From a virus, in IMG/VR virus record IMGVR_UViG_3300009183_000147, positions 1 to 43,121 of that record: a DNA stretch of 43,121 nucleotides. One strand, given 5' to 3'. The notes below the pieces were generated by a model that was not told the DNA's origin, searched no databases, and worked only from the letters and a program-made list of their open reading frames with translations. Within the stretch, counting starts at the first letter, position 1; the number at the start of each line of letters is the position of its first letter. Below are positions 30,764 to 39,634 of the stretch, piece by piece. The position numbers were made by a program, and so were the translations under genes.

Positions 30764-33700
30764 TTAGCCGCCGGCAGCAATTTCCCCAGTGTTCTTGATA
30801 CGCACTGGAATGTAGATAAACTCAACTGCCTTGACTGGCTCAATAGCAATATCAACATACAATTCGTTACGATCTATACGTGCAGGAGTATTGTTTGACG
30901 CATCACACACCACTAGATAGTCATAGAGACCACGTTTAGCAACCAGGTCAATCATTAGACCGTCAATTGCGTTCTTGATCTGATTGCGTGTGATCTGATC
31001 ATTTGGTTCAAACAAGAACTGCTTGCCAATGATGTCCAGGCGTCCACGAATAAATGCTACCAAACGTGCCACATTGATGCGGTCCAGTGCTGTGGTGTTA
31101 CTTGTGGTTGTTTTGTTACCAAAGTTAGTTATACCAATGCCAGGAATAAACGTAATTGGGTTGATTGCATTTTCATACAGCACATCACGCAGGCCTTGAC
31201 GTACTCCTAGCGGTTGGAATTCACCTGTGGTAGAGTTGACATAGCCAAGCTGTACAGCGTTGTCAATCACACCACGACGTGTTCCGGCTGGAGCAAACCA
31301 AGGAAATGATACTTCGTCACTGCGAATAATTGTACGTATCATCATGTGACTTGGTGCTGTTACTACTGGGCTGCCACTCAGGTCAGTTGTTTGGCAACTT
31401 GGATAGAATACACCCATGTACTGATTGCCCACTGTTAGACCGTCACCTGTGTCTAGTCCTAGACCGTTGTTGTTACTGGCCCACAACAAGATATCTTGTG
31501 GATCCAAACGTAGTGGTGTGTCACCAATCACAAAGCCTGTGTTGTTGCGCTCGTTGTTGAGTGCAATCATGTTTGGCATCAATTCTGGATAGGCCGGAGT
31601 TGCCATCAAGTTGAATTGACGCTGTTCTTCACGCACGTCTGTGTTTACATCAATACCCGACTTCAATGCAGCCACAATCATAGCACGTTGTGCTTGACGT
31701 CCCATGTACGGAGAACCATTGGCTTTTAGACCACTGGCTGTTACCCAAGCATTGGTCACTGCGGGCAGTGTATCATCTGGATAGGTGTCTGCGTTAAAGT
31801 AGTCAACCTGGAAACTCTTGACATTAAATCCTGAACGGCGTGAGTTGAACAACAACATGCCTTGTGGATACAGTGATGGATTTGGTGCATCCAGGTCCAG
31901 GTAATCACTGACCAACAAACTGGTGATAGTTGGGAACGGTGCTGTGATAGGATCTGTGTCACCGTTTGGTGCCCAACGTGCATCAGCAAACAACACACCA
32001 TTTTCTGTGGTTTGATCAGTGTTGTCGATGGCCACCCATTGATCGACACCATTCACTGGCTGCCAGCGATATAGTTTGGGATAGTTTTCCAAATCACTTG
32101 TGTCCACCCATAAGTCACCGTACACCAATGGTGATTCTGCTGTGTTGGTTTGTGTGGTAGGCGCAGTGGCACTGATAATTGGTCCGGCAGCGTTTGTGTT
32201 GCTCAAATCGTAACCACGGATGTCGTTTGTTACATTCTGATAACCTTGCCATTCGCCGTTGTCTTGAATCAAGATGTCAACGTCATCAACTGCACTGTAG
32301 TACCATAAACGACCGTCTGCTGGATCTTGATCCGGTGCGGCTGCGCTTGCAGTGTAGGTAAATGTTGGTGTGGTAACCCAGTTACTTAGTCCCAAGCCGG
32401 TGGCTACACCATCGACATAGTTGTTTCTTACTCCAGTTACGCTGGTATTAAATCCAGCTGTGGTGACTGGTGTACCAGTTATATTGGTCAATACTGTCGA
32501 TCCGCCAGCGGAGTGTGTAAACACCACAGCGCCTGCACTGTTAACAGTGGCACTAACATATGGAACATTGGCAGCACTGACTGCGGCAATAAAGTCCTCA
32601 ACTGTGGTTCCTTCTAATGTGGCTGTTGCAGTAGCAACCGTAAGGGTGCCAGGTTGAGTAGCCAGAATTGTAAATGAGTTGCCCGAAACAAACGGTCCAG
32701 GGGTAGTGTCATCACCTGTGATTTCTGTTGCACCAGTGGCATATCTTTCAAATATTGTAAAACTTGATGTGTTATCTTTTAATATGTTTGCATGAGCATA
32801 CGTAGATCCAGCTGGAATATTTTTTCCGCCGCCGCTGGGATCAGTTGCATACAACTCTTCATTTTCAGTCAGATATACTGGACATGCTTGTGCAACAAAT
32901 GCACCAAGAATAGAACTGTATTTTTTAACAACTATCTGAGTACCTTGATTTACATCAGAAATCTTTTGCCATACACTGCCAGTTGGTGCTGGTTGTGTTT
33001 GAGTTGAGCCCCAACGTGGAACTGTATAACTTGGACTTACCTGATAGGTAGGAGCAAAATACTCGTCTGCTGTGATACCCAATGTTGTCAGCGCAGTGCC
33101 AGATATGTTGGCTATTGAAACAACACCAGTGTCAGCTGTGCTGCCATCGTTTGTGGCAGTGGAATCAGCATAGATGTACAGTTTGCCGCCAATGTTGGCT
33201 GCAAAAACACCAGTGATGGCTGCAGTATTGATAGCAGTAGAAATACCATCCACTGTGTTGTTGGGTGATGCAGGAACTGTGATTGTTACATCATTGACAG
33301 AAAAAGTTTGACCAGCTGTCAAGGTGGTTGGCGCTAATGTACCGCTCACTGTGGGCCAAGCAGTTTTCCATTCGTCGCTGCCAATTATTACCCAAGTGTT
33401 GTACAAATCTGACAGTTCAGTAGCACTGGTCTGTGCAGATGTTGGTCCACCACGTTTGTAGTAGCCTGGATTAAATGTGCTGGTTGCAGTGACAGCGTAA
33501 TCACCAATGCTGCCAACTGTTTGTAATGGAACTGTTGTGCCAGTTTCTAACTGTAATGTACTGGTGATCACAATCGGAGTTTGAACAGTGAACACACCGG
33601 TTGTGATATTCCATTGGAAAATACCCCATTCAGTGTTTGCAGTGTCTAACCAGTAGGTATTGTTAGTTGGAGCACCTAGCGGTCGTGATAGCGACGCTGT

Positions 33701-34057
33701 TAGTTCTGTCAGGTCAATGTCAACACGTTGCACATACGCACGATTACTTACACCCAGTGCAGAGTATGCTGCCAACAGGCCGTATTCGTTTAGTTCGTAA
33801 CCGTTGATTGGTGTGCCAGCAGTGGTCTTGTAGAAGAATGGATTGCCAAAAGTAGCGGCCAAATCTCGCTGACTGGTCATTAAATAAACACGGTTAGCAT
33901 TTACTGCCAATGTTCCCGGTGCAACGCCAACTCCAGCGGCACTGACTTTGTTCTGTGCCGTTGCTATTAAAATGTATGGTACTGAATTGGTAGCTGCAGG
34001 GATATATTGACTTTCGTCAATAATCGTTACTTCTACGCCTGGGGATACTAATGCCAT
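30764..34057 (-). CDS. gp18: Tail sheath protein gp18, enlarged
   Basis: 1097 residues against 659 in T4. The N-terminus (VSPGVEVTIIDESQYIPAATNSVP) and the C-terminus (IPGIGITNFGNKTTT, VEFIYIPVRIKNTGE) are sheath signatures, covering the parts that form the contractile core. The excess lies in the middle, about residues 200-650, and is rich in Thr, Val, Ala and Gly. It has repeated beta-type text, such as FSVNDVTITVPASPNNTVDG and SFTILATQPGTLTVATATATLEG, suggesting two or more similar added surface domains. AAAGGA precedes the ATG and a late box GCTAAATA is at 34091-34084. Confidence 0.93.
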   Translation of the reverse strand: MALVSPGVEVTIIDESQYIPAATNSVPYILIATAQNKVSAAGVGVAPGTLAVNANRVYLMTSQRDLAATFGNPFFYKTTAGTPINGYELNEYGLLAAYSALGVSNRAYVQRVDIDLTELTASLSRPLGAPTNNTYWLDTANTEWGIFQWNITTGVFTVQTPIVITSTLQLETGTTVPLQTVGSIGDYAVTATSTFNPGYYKRGGPTSAQTSATELSDLYNTWVIIGSDEWKTAWPTVSGTLAPTTLTAGQTFSVNDVTITVPASPNNTVDGISTAINTAAITGVFAANIGGKLYIYADSTATNDGSTADTGVVSIANISGTALTTLGITADEYFAPTYQVSPSYTVPRWGSTQTQPAPTGSVWQKISDVNQGTQIVVKKYSSILGAFVAQACPVYLTENEELYATDPSGGGKNIPAGSTYAHANILKDNTSSFTIFERYATGATEITGDDTTPGPFVSGNSFTILATQPGTLTVATATATLEGTTVEDFIAAVSAANVPYVSATVNSAGAVVFTHSAGGSTVLTNITGTPVTTAGFNTSVTGVRNNYVDGVATGLGLSNWVTTPTFTYTASAAAPDQDPADGRLWYYSAVDDVDILIQDNGEWQGYQNVTNDIRGYDLSNTNAAGPIISATAPTTQTNTAESPLVYGDLWVDTSDLENYPKLYRWQPVNGVDQWVAIDNTDQTTENGVLFADARWAPNGDTDPITAPFPTITSLLVSDYLDLDAPNPSLYPQGMLLFNSRRSGFNVKSFQVDYFNADTYPDDTLPAVTNAWVTASGLKANGSPYMGRQAQRAMIVAALKSGIDVNTDVREEQRQFNLMATPAYPELMPNMIALNNERNNTGFVIGDTPLRLDPQDILLWASNNNGLGLDTGDGLTVGNQYMGVFYPSCQTTDLSGSPVVTAPSHMMIRTIIRSDEVSFPWFAPAGTRRGVIDNAVQLGYVNSTTGEFQPLGVRQGLRDVLYENAINPITFIPGIGITNFGNKTTTSNTTALDRINVARLVAFIRGRLDIIGKQFLFEPNDQITRNQIKNAIDGLMIDLVAKRGLYDYLVVCDASNNTPARIDRNELYVDIAIEPVKAVEFIYIPVRIKNTGEIAAGG

Positions 34058-34083
34058 GGTTAAATCCTTTTTCTAAGTTTTAA

Positions 34084-34091
34084 TATTTAGC
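34084..34091 (-). promoter_or_regulatory. Late promoter box of gp18
   Basis: GCTAAATA on the minus strand, 26 bases upstream of the ATG at 34057, with AAAAAGGA in the leader. It lies in the 38-base divergent gap to the zinc protein gene. Confidence 0.6.
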
Positions 34092-34095
34092 ACCT

Positions 34096-34503
34096 ATGCA
34101 GAAAAAACGCAATCATTACACCCTTTGCAAAGGTTTTCCCACTAAATACTCCATGCAAAGACCTTCATGCACTGCTTGTAACCAACAGAGATTGTGTGCT
34201 GTTAACTACTATTGTGATGGTGTTCCGCACTATAGAACACGCTGTGATCACTGTATCAAAAAACAACGTCGAGCGAAGCCGCCTGAACCTCGTTGGAAAT
34301 CCGCCGGCTATAAGAAAAAAGCCACATGTGATAGATGTGGCTTTAAATCCAAGTACTCTGCACAAACGTCAGTGTATCACGTGGATGGCAACTTACACAA
34401 TACTGGTGTTAACAATTTGAAAACAGTGTGTTTAAACTGCACAGTTGAGATCAAGAAGTCTGATTTGCCCTGGCGGCCGGGCGACCTGGTGCCCGATTTA
34501 TAA
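34096..34503 (+). CDS. Zinc-binding HNH-like protein
   Basis: 135 residues. Six CxxC-like pairs are spread along the protein: CTACNQQRLC, CDHC, CDRC and CLNC. The last part, YHVDGNLHNTGVNNLKTVCLNC, has the order of an HNH nuclease or treble-clef fold (His-Asp-Gly ... Asn-Asn-Leu ... Cys-x-x-Cys). It could cut DNA or simply bind nucleic acid; a single definite catalytic histidine pair is not seen. It is the only plus-strand gene between 11.8 and 39.7 kb, and its last 53 bases overlap the convergent dNMP kinase gene, which is unusually long for such an overlap. Confidence 0.68.
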   Translation: MQKKRNHYTLCKGFPTKYSMQRPSCTACNQQRLCAVNYYCDGVPHYRTRCDHCIKKQRRAKPPEPRWKSAGYKKKATCDRCGFKSKYSAQTSVYHVDGNLHNTGVNNLKTVCLNCTVEIKKSDLPWRPGDLVPDL

Positions 34504-35107
34504 CAGTTTGTATTTGCTTGTACAGTGAGTCAATATCAGAGTTGTTGTACAACACAAAATCAAAGTCAGTGCCAACCCAGGCTGTTTCGCTGGCATGGAC
34601 ACCTTCCGCCTTTAGCCAGGCCCGTGCTTTGGTATCGCCTTGATTTGCTCTGGCAGCAATGGTGGACCAGTGCGGCTGGACGCCGCGCTCGATGCAGACA
34701 ATGATACCACCGGCAGCTCGCAATGATTTAATTTCGTTAGGAAACCGGCAATCAGATATTACAATGTTATCTTGGCTAGTTCTCAGTTTGTTTTCTAAAC
34801 TGGCAATCCAAATATCATCATGGAATCCAGCACGACACACTTCTGTGCCCCATAACTGAAGCATTAACCTTGGAGTTAGTTCTGGCATGTTTAAACGTTC
34901 GCTCCACCACGGATCCACTTGTTCACGCCAATCACGAGCTTGTTTTGTACGACCTTCCAGCATGGTTCGATCCCACCCAAACACCTGTGCCACTGCATCT
35001 TTTAAACTATTAGCAAAACTTTCACGCCTGTACTCGTGAAAATTTACCAAGTAATCTGCAACAGTGTCTTTACCAGAACCAATGAAACCACACACACCAA
35101 TGATCAT
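34451..35107 (-). CDS. gp1: Deoxynucleoside monophosphate kinase, gp1-like
   Basis: 218 residues, near T4 gp1 (241). GFIGSGKDT at 7-15 is the P-loop, followed by VADYLVNFHEYRRESFANSLK. The block ISDCRFPNEIKSLRAAGG is typical of phage dNMP kinases and their relatives. The enzyme phosphorylates dNMPs to dNDPs to supply replication. The last 15 residues (NRAPGRPAARANQTS) are encoded in the stretch that overlaps the plus-strand zinc gene. It follows the SGNH gene by 14 bases. Confidence 0.85.
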   Translation of the reverse strand: MIIGVCGFIGSGKDTVADYLVNFHEYRRESFANSLKDAVAQVFGWDRTMLEGRTKQARDWREQVDPWWSERLNMPELTPRLMLQLWGTEVCRAGFHDDIWIASLENKLRTSQDNIVISDCRFPNEIKSLRAAGGIIVCIERGVQPHWSTIAARANQGDTKARAWLKAEGVHASETAWVGTDFDFVLYNNSDIDSLYKQIQTVINRAPGRPAARANQTS

Positions 35108-35121
35108 AAATTTACTTTATT

Positions 35122-35820
35122 TTAAATATCCCAATATAACTCAGGATTAGCCACTTGTTCGTATACAAAATCGTCCAGGCCCACTGAAAAGACTGCGTTA
35201 TGCAATAGTTTATCAACAATTCCAGCAAGAATCATATTATTTGCCGCACTCAGATGATTAAATCGTGTATTTTTTTCGCCGAGCCATTGACGATTTGTTC
35301 CAAATTGTGTAGCTAATTCTGTCATCGTTACATCTATTAATGAACACCGAAATACTGATTGGCAAGGAATGTTTATATCAAATGCTGGAATCAGTATGAG
35401 TTTTTTTCCGCGATCTGTACATAGTTTGCTAATCTCTTTTAAAATTTGATTATGAACAAATACATCAAACTCATCATTGGCCAAGTTTAAATAGTACTGC
35501 TCAGCCGCTTTAAATACAGCTAGGTCATCTATCGACGGATTTGATTTGATTGCCTGTTGTGCGGTGAACACACTAGAGATATAATGCAGTTTACGGGCTG
35601 TGTTGGGCCAGTACAGACGCCCTGGGCTGGTTGCAACAAATATTATAGTATCAAAATTATCAATATTTTTTATTAGCTGTTGGTACGACCAGAACAAACT
35701 GGTAGCCGAGGCACCAAAATTCTGTATGTTGTATTGATATTGTGTTCGCAGACAGCAACTCCATCCATTAGGATGCCATTCTTCCGATGCAAAACTATCG
35801 CCAAATATGCCAATGATCAT
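35122..35820 (-). CDS. SGNH-like hydrolase family protein, copy 3 of 3
   Basis: 232 residues. IIGIFGDSFASEEW near the N-terminus is block I, the GDS nucleophile region. IIFVATSPGRLYW is the next strand, with a block II/III-like loop. Near the C-terminus NHLSAANNMILAG holds a histidine where block V is expected, but the paired Asp is replaced by Asn, so catalysis is uncertain. Its ATG overlaps the stop of the exonuclease by 4 bases, so it is translated with it. The substrate is unknown. It is the third such gene in this window. Confidence 0.6.
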   Translation of the reverse strand: MIIGIFGDSFASEEWHPNGWSCCLRTQYQYNIQNFGASATSLFWSYQQLIKNIDNFDTIIFVATSPGRLYWPNTARKLHYISSVFTAQQAIKSNPSIDDLAVFKAAEQYYLNLANDEFDVFVHNQILKEISKLCTDRGKKLILIPAFDINIPCQSVFRCSLIDVTMTELATQFGTNRQWLGEKNTRFNHLSAANNMILAGIVDKLLHNAVFSVGLDDFVYEQVANPELYWDI

Positions 35821-36341
35821 TTCAACTCTGTAACATTAAGATGCTTTAGTGTGCGTTGTAACATACCAATTTGTCTACGGCAGTCTTCTAATGCATGGTG
35901 ACTAGTAGGCGGAATAGGCTGGCCAGGCCATAACGAAAACACAGTTCGGCTATCCCGTACCATGTAGTACTGCCAAGGCAAGGGTTTGTTATAGCTCTTG
36001 TAGGCATGCTCCAGGATGTTCATGTCATACGTGGGTCCTTGGGCCCAAACACGATTAGAATGCCAAATCAGTTTACCTAACTCATCCAGTGCTTGGTCCA
36101 ACGGGATTCGATCTTGTTCATTAAATGCTTCATCCCGAACCACAGTAGGTTGAGTTGCCCACCAGTCAATTGTGCCTTGTTGGATGCTACGAGTTTCTTG
36201 GCTTTCCAGTGTTACTCTAGTATAGTAAGACTTGTCGTGATGACCTGTGCCAAACGGGTCAAAACTCTGGGCCGCAATAGTTAGTATTGTAGTGTCGGGG
36301 CCAGTGCCCAACCCTTCTAAGTCAATCATTAAATCTGCCAT
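35817..36341 (-). CDS. DnaQ-like 3'-5' exonuclease
   Basis: 174 residues. DLEGLG at 7-12 is the DxE motif I. WAQGPTYDMNILEHAYK holds motif II with Asp, and HHALEDCRRQIGML is motif III with HxxxD. This fits the small DEDDh family (Pfam Rv2179c-like/DexA type) that trims single-stranded ends or degrades RNA or DNA. It is shorter than T4 DexA (227). It has its own early promoter, and the ATG is only 5 bases after the TATAAT, so the message may be leaderless. A perfect palindrome covers this start region. Confidence 0.8.
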   Translation of the reverse strand: MADLMIDLEGLGTGPDTTILTIAAQSFDPFGTGHHDKSYYTRVTLESQETRSIQQGTIDWWATQPTVVRDEAFNEQDRIPLDQALDELGKLIWHSNRVWAQGPTYDMNILEHAYKSYNKPLPWQYYMVRDSRTVFSLWPGQPIPPTSHHALEDCRRQIGMLQRTLKHLNVTELK

Positions 36342-36357
36342 GTGTTATTATAACACA
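36341..36357 (-). repeat. Perfect palindrome over the -10 and start codon of the exonuclease gene
   Basis: TGTGTTA (36341-36347) pairs with TAACACA (36351-36357) across TTA. It overlaps the -10 box and the first base of the ATG. It would suit a repressor operator, or a hairpin in the message. Confidence 0.5.
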
Positions 36358-36375
36358 CAACAGTGTAATGCGCAA
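36347..36375 (-). promoter_or_regulatory. Early extended -10 promoter of the exonuclease gene
   Basis: Minus strand TTGCGC (36375-36370), 17 bases, TGT then TATAAT (36352-36347). The -35 is weaker than in the other early promoters, but the extended -10 is intact. The ATG at 36341 is 5 bases downstream. Confidence 0.65.
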
Positions 36376-36383
36376 CAGGCAGG

Positions 36384-37157
36384 TTAACCGATTACCCAGC
36401 TCAACGGTTGCGAGCCATCCACATAGTTTTTAAGATCTAACAGCAGTGCTTCCATCTGCGCTGTGGCTTCGCTTTTCATTGCGGCACCGTTTAAGGTTCC
36501 GCCGCCTTGTGGACCAGCAATGGTGCCAAATTTCTCACGTGCTTCACCAATGATCATTTTGCAGTTGGCCACCATGTAGTCACGAATCCATTGTGAGATT
36601 TGAAAGTCACTCAGCAAGTTAAACTCGGGTTTTAAATTGTAGGTCCAAAGTAGCACATTCTCGCCAGTGCCTTTTGGGTCACGGATAATCTGTAATTTCT
36701 TGGTAACTGGATTCCAGGTAAAGTTCATGTAGCCGCCAAACATACGTGCGGCCAGTTCAACATATTGGCTGTAGAAGTCGTAAGTGGCCAGGCCGCCTGC
36801 CACGTTGAAGTTCATTAGATAAACGTTGACACTGGCTTGTGAGAACGGATCAAAATTTGACGAAAACGGACCAGCCGAATCGCCAAACGTTCTACGGAAA
36901 ATCTGTCGAACCTGTATGGTTTCTTGGGGCAAGGTGTAGATGTTCACATCTTTGACCAACTCCATAAAGGTATAGCTTTCTTCATACGCACCCTGAGCAC
37001 GTTGGCGATACACACCTATTGTTTTTTGGTATGCAGCTTCGTAATGCTCTGCATCCAGTTCAAGGTCAATGATCTGTGAAGCCAGTTGTAACTGCACATA
37101 TTCAATGAGATTTTGTTTCAGTGTGTCAAGACTTGATTGTTCTTCAATTGCCATCAT
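36384..37157 (-). CDS. gp13: Neck protein gp13-like
   Basis: 257 residues (T4 gp13: 309). The pattern DLELDAEHYEAAYQKTIGVYRQRAQGAYEESYTF, then PFSSNFDPFSQASVNVYLMNFN and FYSQYVELAARMFGGYMNFTW, agrees with cyanophage-type gp13. gp13 joins the portal vertex to the tail. Late box CATAAATA is at 37180-37173, inside the end of the radical SAM gene upstream, with CGGAG before the ATG. It overlaps that gene by 14 bases. The partner gp14 lies 2.6 kb away on the other strand, unlike in T4. Confidence 0.8.
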   Translation of the reverse strand: MMAIEEQSSLDTLKQNLIEYVQLQLASQIIDLELDAEHYEAAYQKTIGVYRQRAQGAYEESYTFMELVKDVNIYTLPQETIQVRQIFRRTFGDSAGPFSSNFDPFSQASVNVYLMNFNVAGGLATYDFYSQYVELAARMFGGYMNFTWNPVTKKLQIIRDPKGTGENVLLWTYNLKPEFNLLSDFQISQWIRDYMVANCKMIIGEAREKFGTIAGPQGGGTLNGAAMKSEATAQMEALLLDLKNYVDGSQPLSWVIG

Positions 37158-38166
37158 AAACTCCGTTGTTTATATTTATGGTCTTAATCGAATCTGCTTT
37201 AATGTTAAATGTACTAGTTGAATTCTTTGCTTTGTTAAACGACACTATGGTATATGCATCTACATTTTCTGGACAAAACTTGCACTGTTCAACGGGATCA
37301 TCAATTCTATCAATGAATTGTTGACCCCGGGTGTCAAACTCCTCAATTGTAAGTGGTTTGTATCTGCGTAATCCACTCAGCAAGAAACGGTCGTGCTCGG
37401 ACAGATCAAGAGGATATTGCTTATCAAATTCTGGCAACAGTCCGGCAGGACCACATTTGTATAACTTGGCCCAGATAAAATGATAACTTTGAAACTTTTG
37501 AAAACCACAGTTTTCGTGTGCCACAATGGGGTCACTTTGATGCAGTGTGAGCTGTCCTTGATCATTGGTCACTATGGCTGATTTACTAAACTCGGTATAC
37601 ACCCAAACATGTACATGCACACCGTTGCTGTCAACAAACGCATAGTCTGCACCCCAGGTTGCTCTGGTGCCATCGGACTTGAGTGCCTCTTTGCCTTCAT
37701 AATATGTTATGTCGCCTCTGAGAAACTTGCGTATCTCTTCAAAGTACTGTGGTAAATCATTGATGTTATGCACACTGACACCTATCCAGTTACCATCTTC
37801 TTCTCGGTAGTTTAACAGTGCTTCGTACAGGCCAGGCACATGGTTCAGGCGAGTTCCGTTGGTTAGTACATTTACTTTTTTACCCCACAAGCGATTGAGT
37901 CCAATGATCCAGTCGCATATGGTTGGATTTAACAGTGGCTCACCACCTAATATGGTTACTCGTTGCAGTCGGACTTTTGTGGCCCATTCAGTGTACTGAG
38001 ATTCATAGTCACTCCAGCGTTGCCAACCTTTGAAGTCGTAGTCATTGAATCTATTGCATTGTGGACAAGTTAAATTGCAAACATTGGTTATGTAAAACTC
38101 AATGTTTGGAATGTATATTCTTGGATCATCTGGGTGCTCGTCTGGAAAACGTGTAGGATATCGCAT
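37144..38166 (-). CDS. Radical SAM enzyme, copy 3 of 3
   Basis: 340 residues. CNLTCPQC at about 30-37 is the CX3CX2C motif, and ILGGEPLLNP follows about 45 residues later. Cysteines in the second half (ENCGFQKF, KLYKCGPAG, VEQCKFCPENV) could hold an auxiliary cluster, as in SPASM or twitch domains. The substrate is unknown. It starts 7 bases after the 378-residue gene and its 3' end overlaps gp13, so it lies between a late neck gene and two probably early unknowns. The reading frame contains the late promoter of gp13 near its end. Confidence 0.8.
   Translation of the reverse strand: MRYPTRFPDEHPDDPRIYIPNIEFYITNVCNLTCPQCNRFNDYDFKGWQRWSDYESQYTEWATKVRLQRVTILGGEPLLNPTICDWIIGLNRLWGKKVNVLTNGTRLNHVPGLYEALLNYREEDGNWIGVSVHNINDLPQYFEEIRKFLRGDITYYEGKEALKSDGTRATWGADYAFVDSNGVHVHVWVYTEFSKSAIVTNDQGQLTLHQSDPIVAHENCGFQKFQSYHFIWAKLYKCGPAGLLPEFDKQYPLDLSEHDRFLLSGLRRYKPLTIEEFDTRGQQFIDRIDDPVEQCKFCPENVDAYTIVSFNKAKNSTSTFNIKADSIKTININNGVYDGN
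37173..37180 (-). promoter_or_regulatory. Late promoter box of gp13 inside the radical SAM gene
   Basis: CATAAATA on the minus strand, 15 bases before the ATG at 37157, with CGGAG in the leader. Confidence 0.6.
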
Positions 38167-38173
38167 CCATTAC

Positions 38174-39310
38174 TTACCAGCTCTTGAGTATGATCAAGTT
38201 CTCTGTGCCACGTCCGTTAAACGCAGTTTCTGTAGTGGTCAAGTCCTTGTAGATCTTCCTGGCAGCGGGCTTGCCTGCGGCTCCCAGGGCCTTAAGAACA
38301 TCTGCAGGCTTGCGCACAGTCTTTTGCAGGCTTTCTACTGTGCTGAATCCAATCACGGAGTTTGACTTCACAGTGAATGCCTGTGTATAGCTGTCTGCCA
38401 CAAGATGGATCAGCTTGCGTTTCTTAGTGTCATACAACCAGGCTTCTGCTTTGTCTACTAGACTTGCGGCAGGTAAACCCTTGAGTTTGAGTTCGGCAAA
38501 TTCCATCACATGCTTGAACTTTGCCGCACGTTTCTCAGGTGGCACTGCTCGAACTTTGCGTGGCTTGCGTTCAACCTTTTTAATCTGCACGTAGGCACCA
38601 CAGTCCGAAATTACCAGCTCACAGAACTTTACGCAATTCCGTAACTGCACCTTGCTCAAGAAACTGTAGCCCTGCACCAGGTCCGCATCCTTGCCTGCCA
38701 CTGCGGCATCAAATTCCTCTAACTTGCGTGTCCAAATTTGTTTAATGTCATTGACCATTTGTGGAGCAACATTCATTGAACGCATCAGCACCACAGGTTT
38801 GTAGTCTGCTGTGAGTTTGGCGCCTTCTTCGATAAAGTCGTCAAACAATCCGTCCAATTCACCTGCACACTCTGACACCTTCTCTCGCAGTCGGTCCTGG
38901 ATTGTAATTCGTGGCACAGAATCATCCACTGTGGCTTCTTCTGCCACAGCATCTTGACTGGATTCTAAGATATCTTTTAGCAAGTTATCCAGTTTGATCT
39001 GCTCATGCTCGGTAAGCTCTAGTCCTACCTGGCTCATGCGACACAGCCAGCCTGTGGTGAGTCTGATTGAACTGTCCGGAATGCGTTTAAGAGTACGTAC
39101 ATCGTTTTTACGGCCATGTGTTTCCAGATAGTTCACAATCATTTCACGTGCGTCTTTTTTGCCGTAAAAGTAATTGTACCAACTGAATGCATGACTAAGA
39201 GCACTGATGCGACCTTCGGTGGGCTGTGTTTTCCAAGTTGGCTCCATGCCCATGGCATTGGTATCTGCACTGCGTGGGTTTAAGGGTTTAACGGGTTTAG
39301 TTGCGATCAT
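38174..39310 (-). CDS. Conserved phage protein of unknown function
   Basis: 378 residues, mostly helical and rich in Lys, Glu and Ala. The N-terminus is polar, then come clear helical segments (ISALSHAFSWYNYFYG). A central acidic block (DSVPRITIQDRL) and a strongly basic segment (KKVERKPRKVRAVPPEKRAAKFK) could bind nucleic acid. No catalytic motif is visible. AAGGAA is close to the ATG. It follows the 95-residue gene by 8 bases, so both are probably driven by the early promoter at 39635-39663. Family not recognised. Confidence 0.6.
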   Translation of the reverse strand: MIATKPVKPLNPRSADTNAMGMEPTWKTQPTEGRISALSHAFSWYNYFYGKKDAREMIVNYLETHGRKNDVRTLKRIPDSSIRLTTGWLCRMSQVGLELTEHEQIKLDNLLKDILESSQDAVAEEATVDDSVPRITIQDRLREKVSECAGELDGLFDDFIEEGAKLTADYKPVVLMRSMNVAPQMVNDIKQIWTRKLEEFDAAVAGKDADLVQGYSFLSKVQLRNCVKFCELVISDCGAYVQIKKVERKPRKVRAVPPEKRAAKFKHVMEFAELKLKGLPAASLVDKAEAWLYDTKKRKLIHLVADSYTQAFTVKSNSVIGFSTVESLQKTVRKPADVLKALGAAGKPAARKIYKDLTTTETAFNGRGTENLIILKSW

Positions 39311-39318
39311 AATATTCC

Positions 39319-39606
39319 TTACTTAGTTCTGGGCAAGTGTTTTACAGCGTCAAAAAGTTTAGCGGCACGAGCAACGTCAAAATTCTTGTGCTTGTACATC
39401 CAGGCTTTTTTACGTTCTGCTGTTTCCAGTGCCTCTACCAGTTTCCATTTAGTGTCAAAGTCCACTGTCATTATTATACGGCTCATGTCCACAATGTCCA
39501 ATGCGTACTCTACCCATTTTTCCGTAGCTTTTACTTTGTAATAGGAAGAATAAAAAGGTTTGCCTTTTGGGCCTGTGTACTTTGCTAAAAAGTTAACAGC
39601 TTTCAT
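39319..39606 (-). CDS. Small 95-residue early protein of unknown function
   Basis: 95 residues, basic and aromatic (YTGPKGKPFYSSYYKVK, KKAWMYKHKN). AGGAG stands 10 bases before the ATG at 39606 and a near-perfect early promoter lies 29 bases upstream of it. It leads the early minus-strand transcript into the 378-residue gene. Net charge suggests contact with nucleic acid, but I do not recognise the family. Confidence 0.65.
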   Translation of the reverse strand: MKAVNFLAKYTGPKGKPFYSSYYKVKATEKWVEYALDIVDMSRIIMTVDFDTKWKLVEALETAERKKAWMYKHKNFDVARAAKLFDAVKHLPRTK

Positions 39607-39634
39607 AACATACTCCTGGAGTGGTTAAGTGTGT

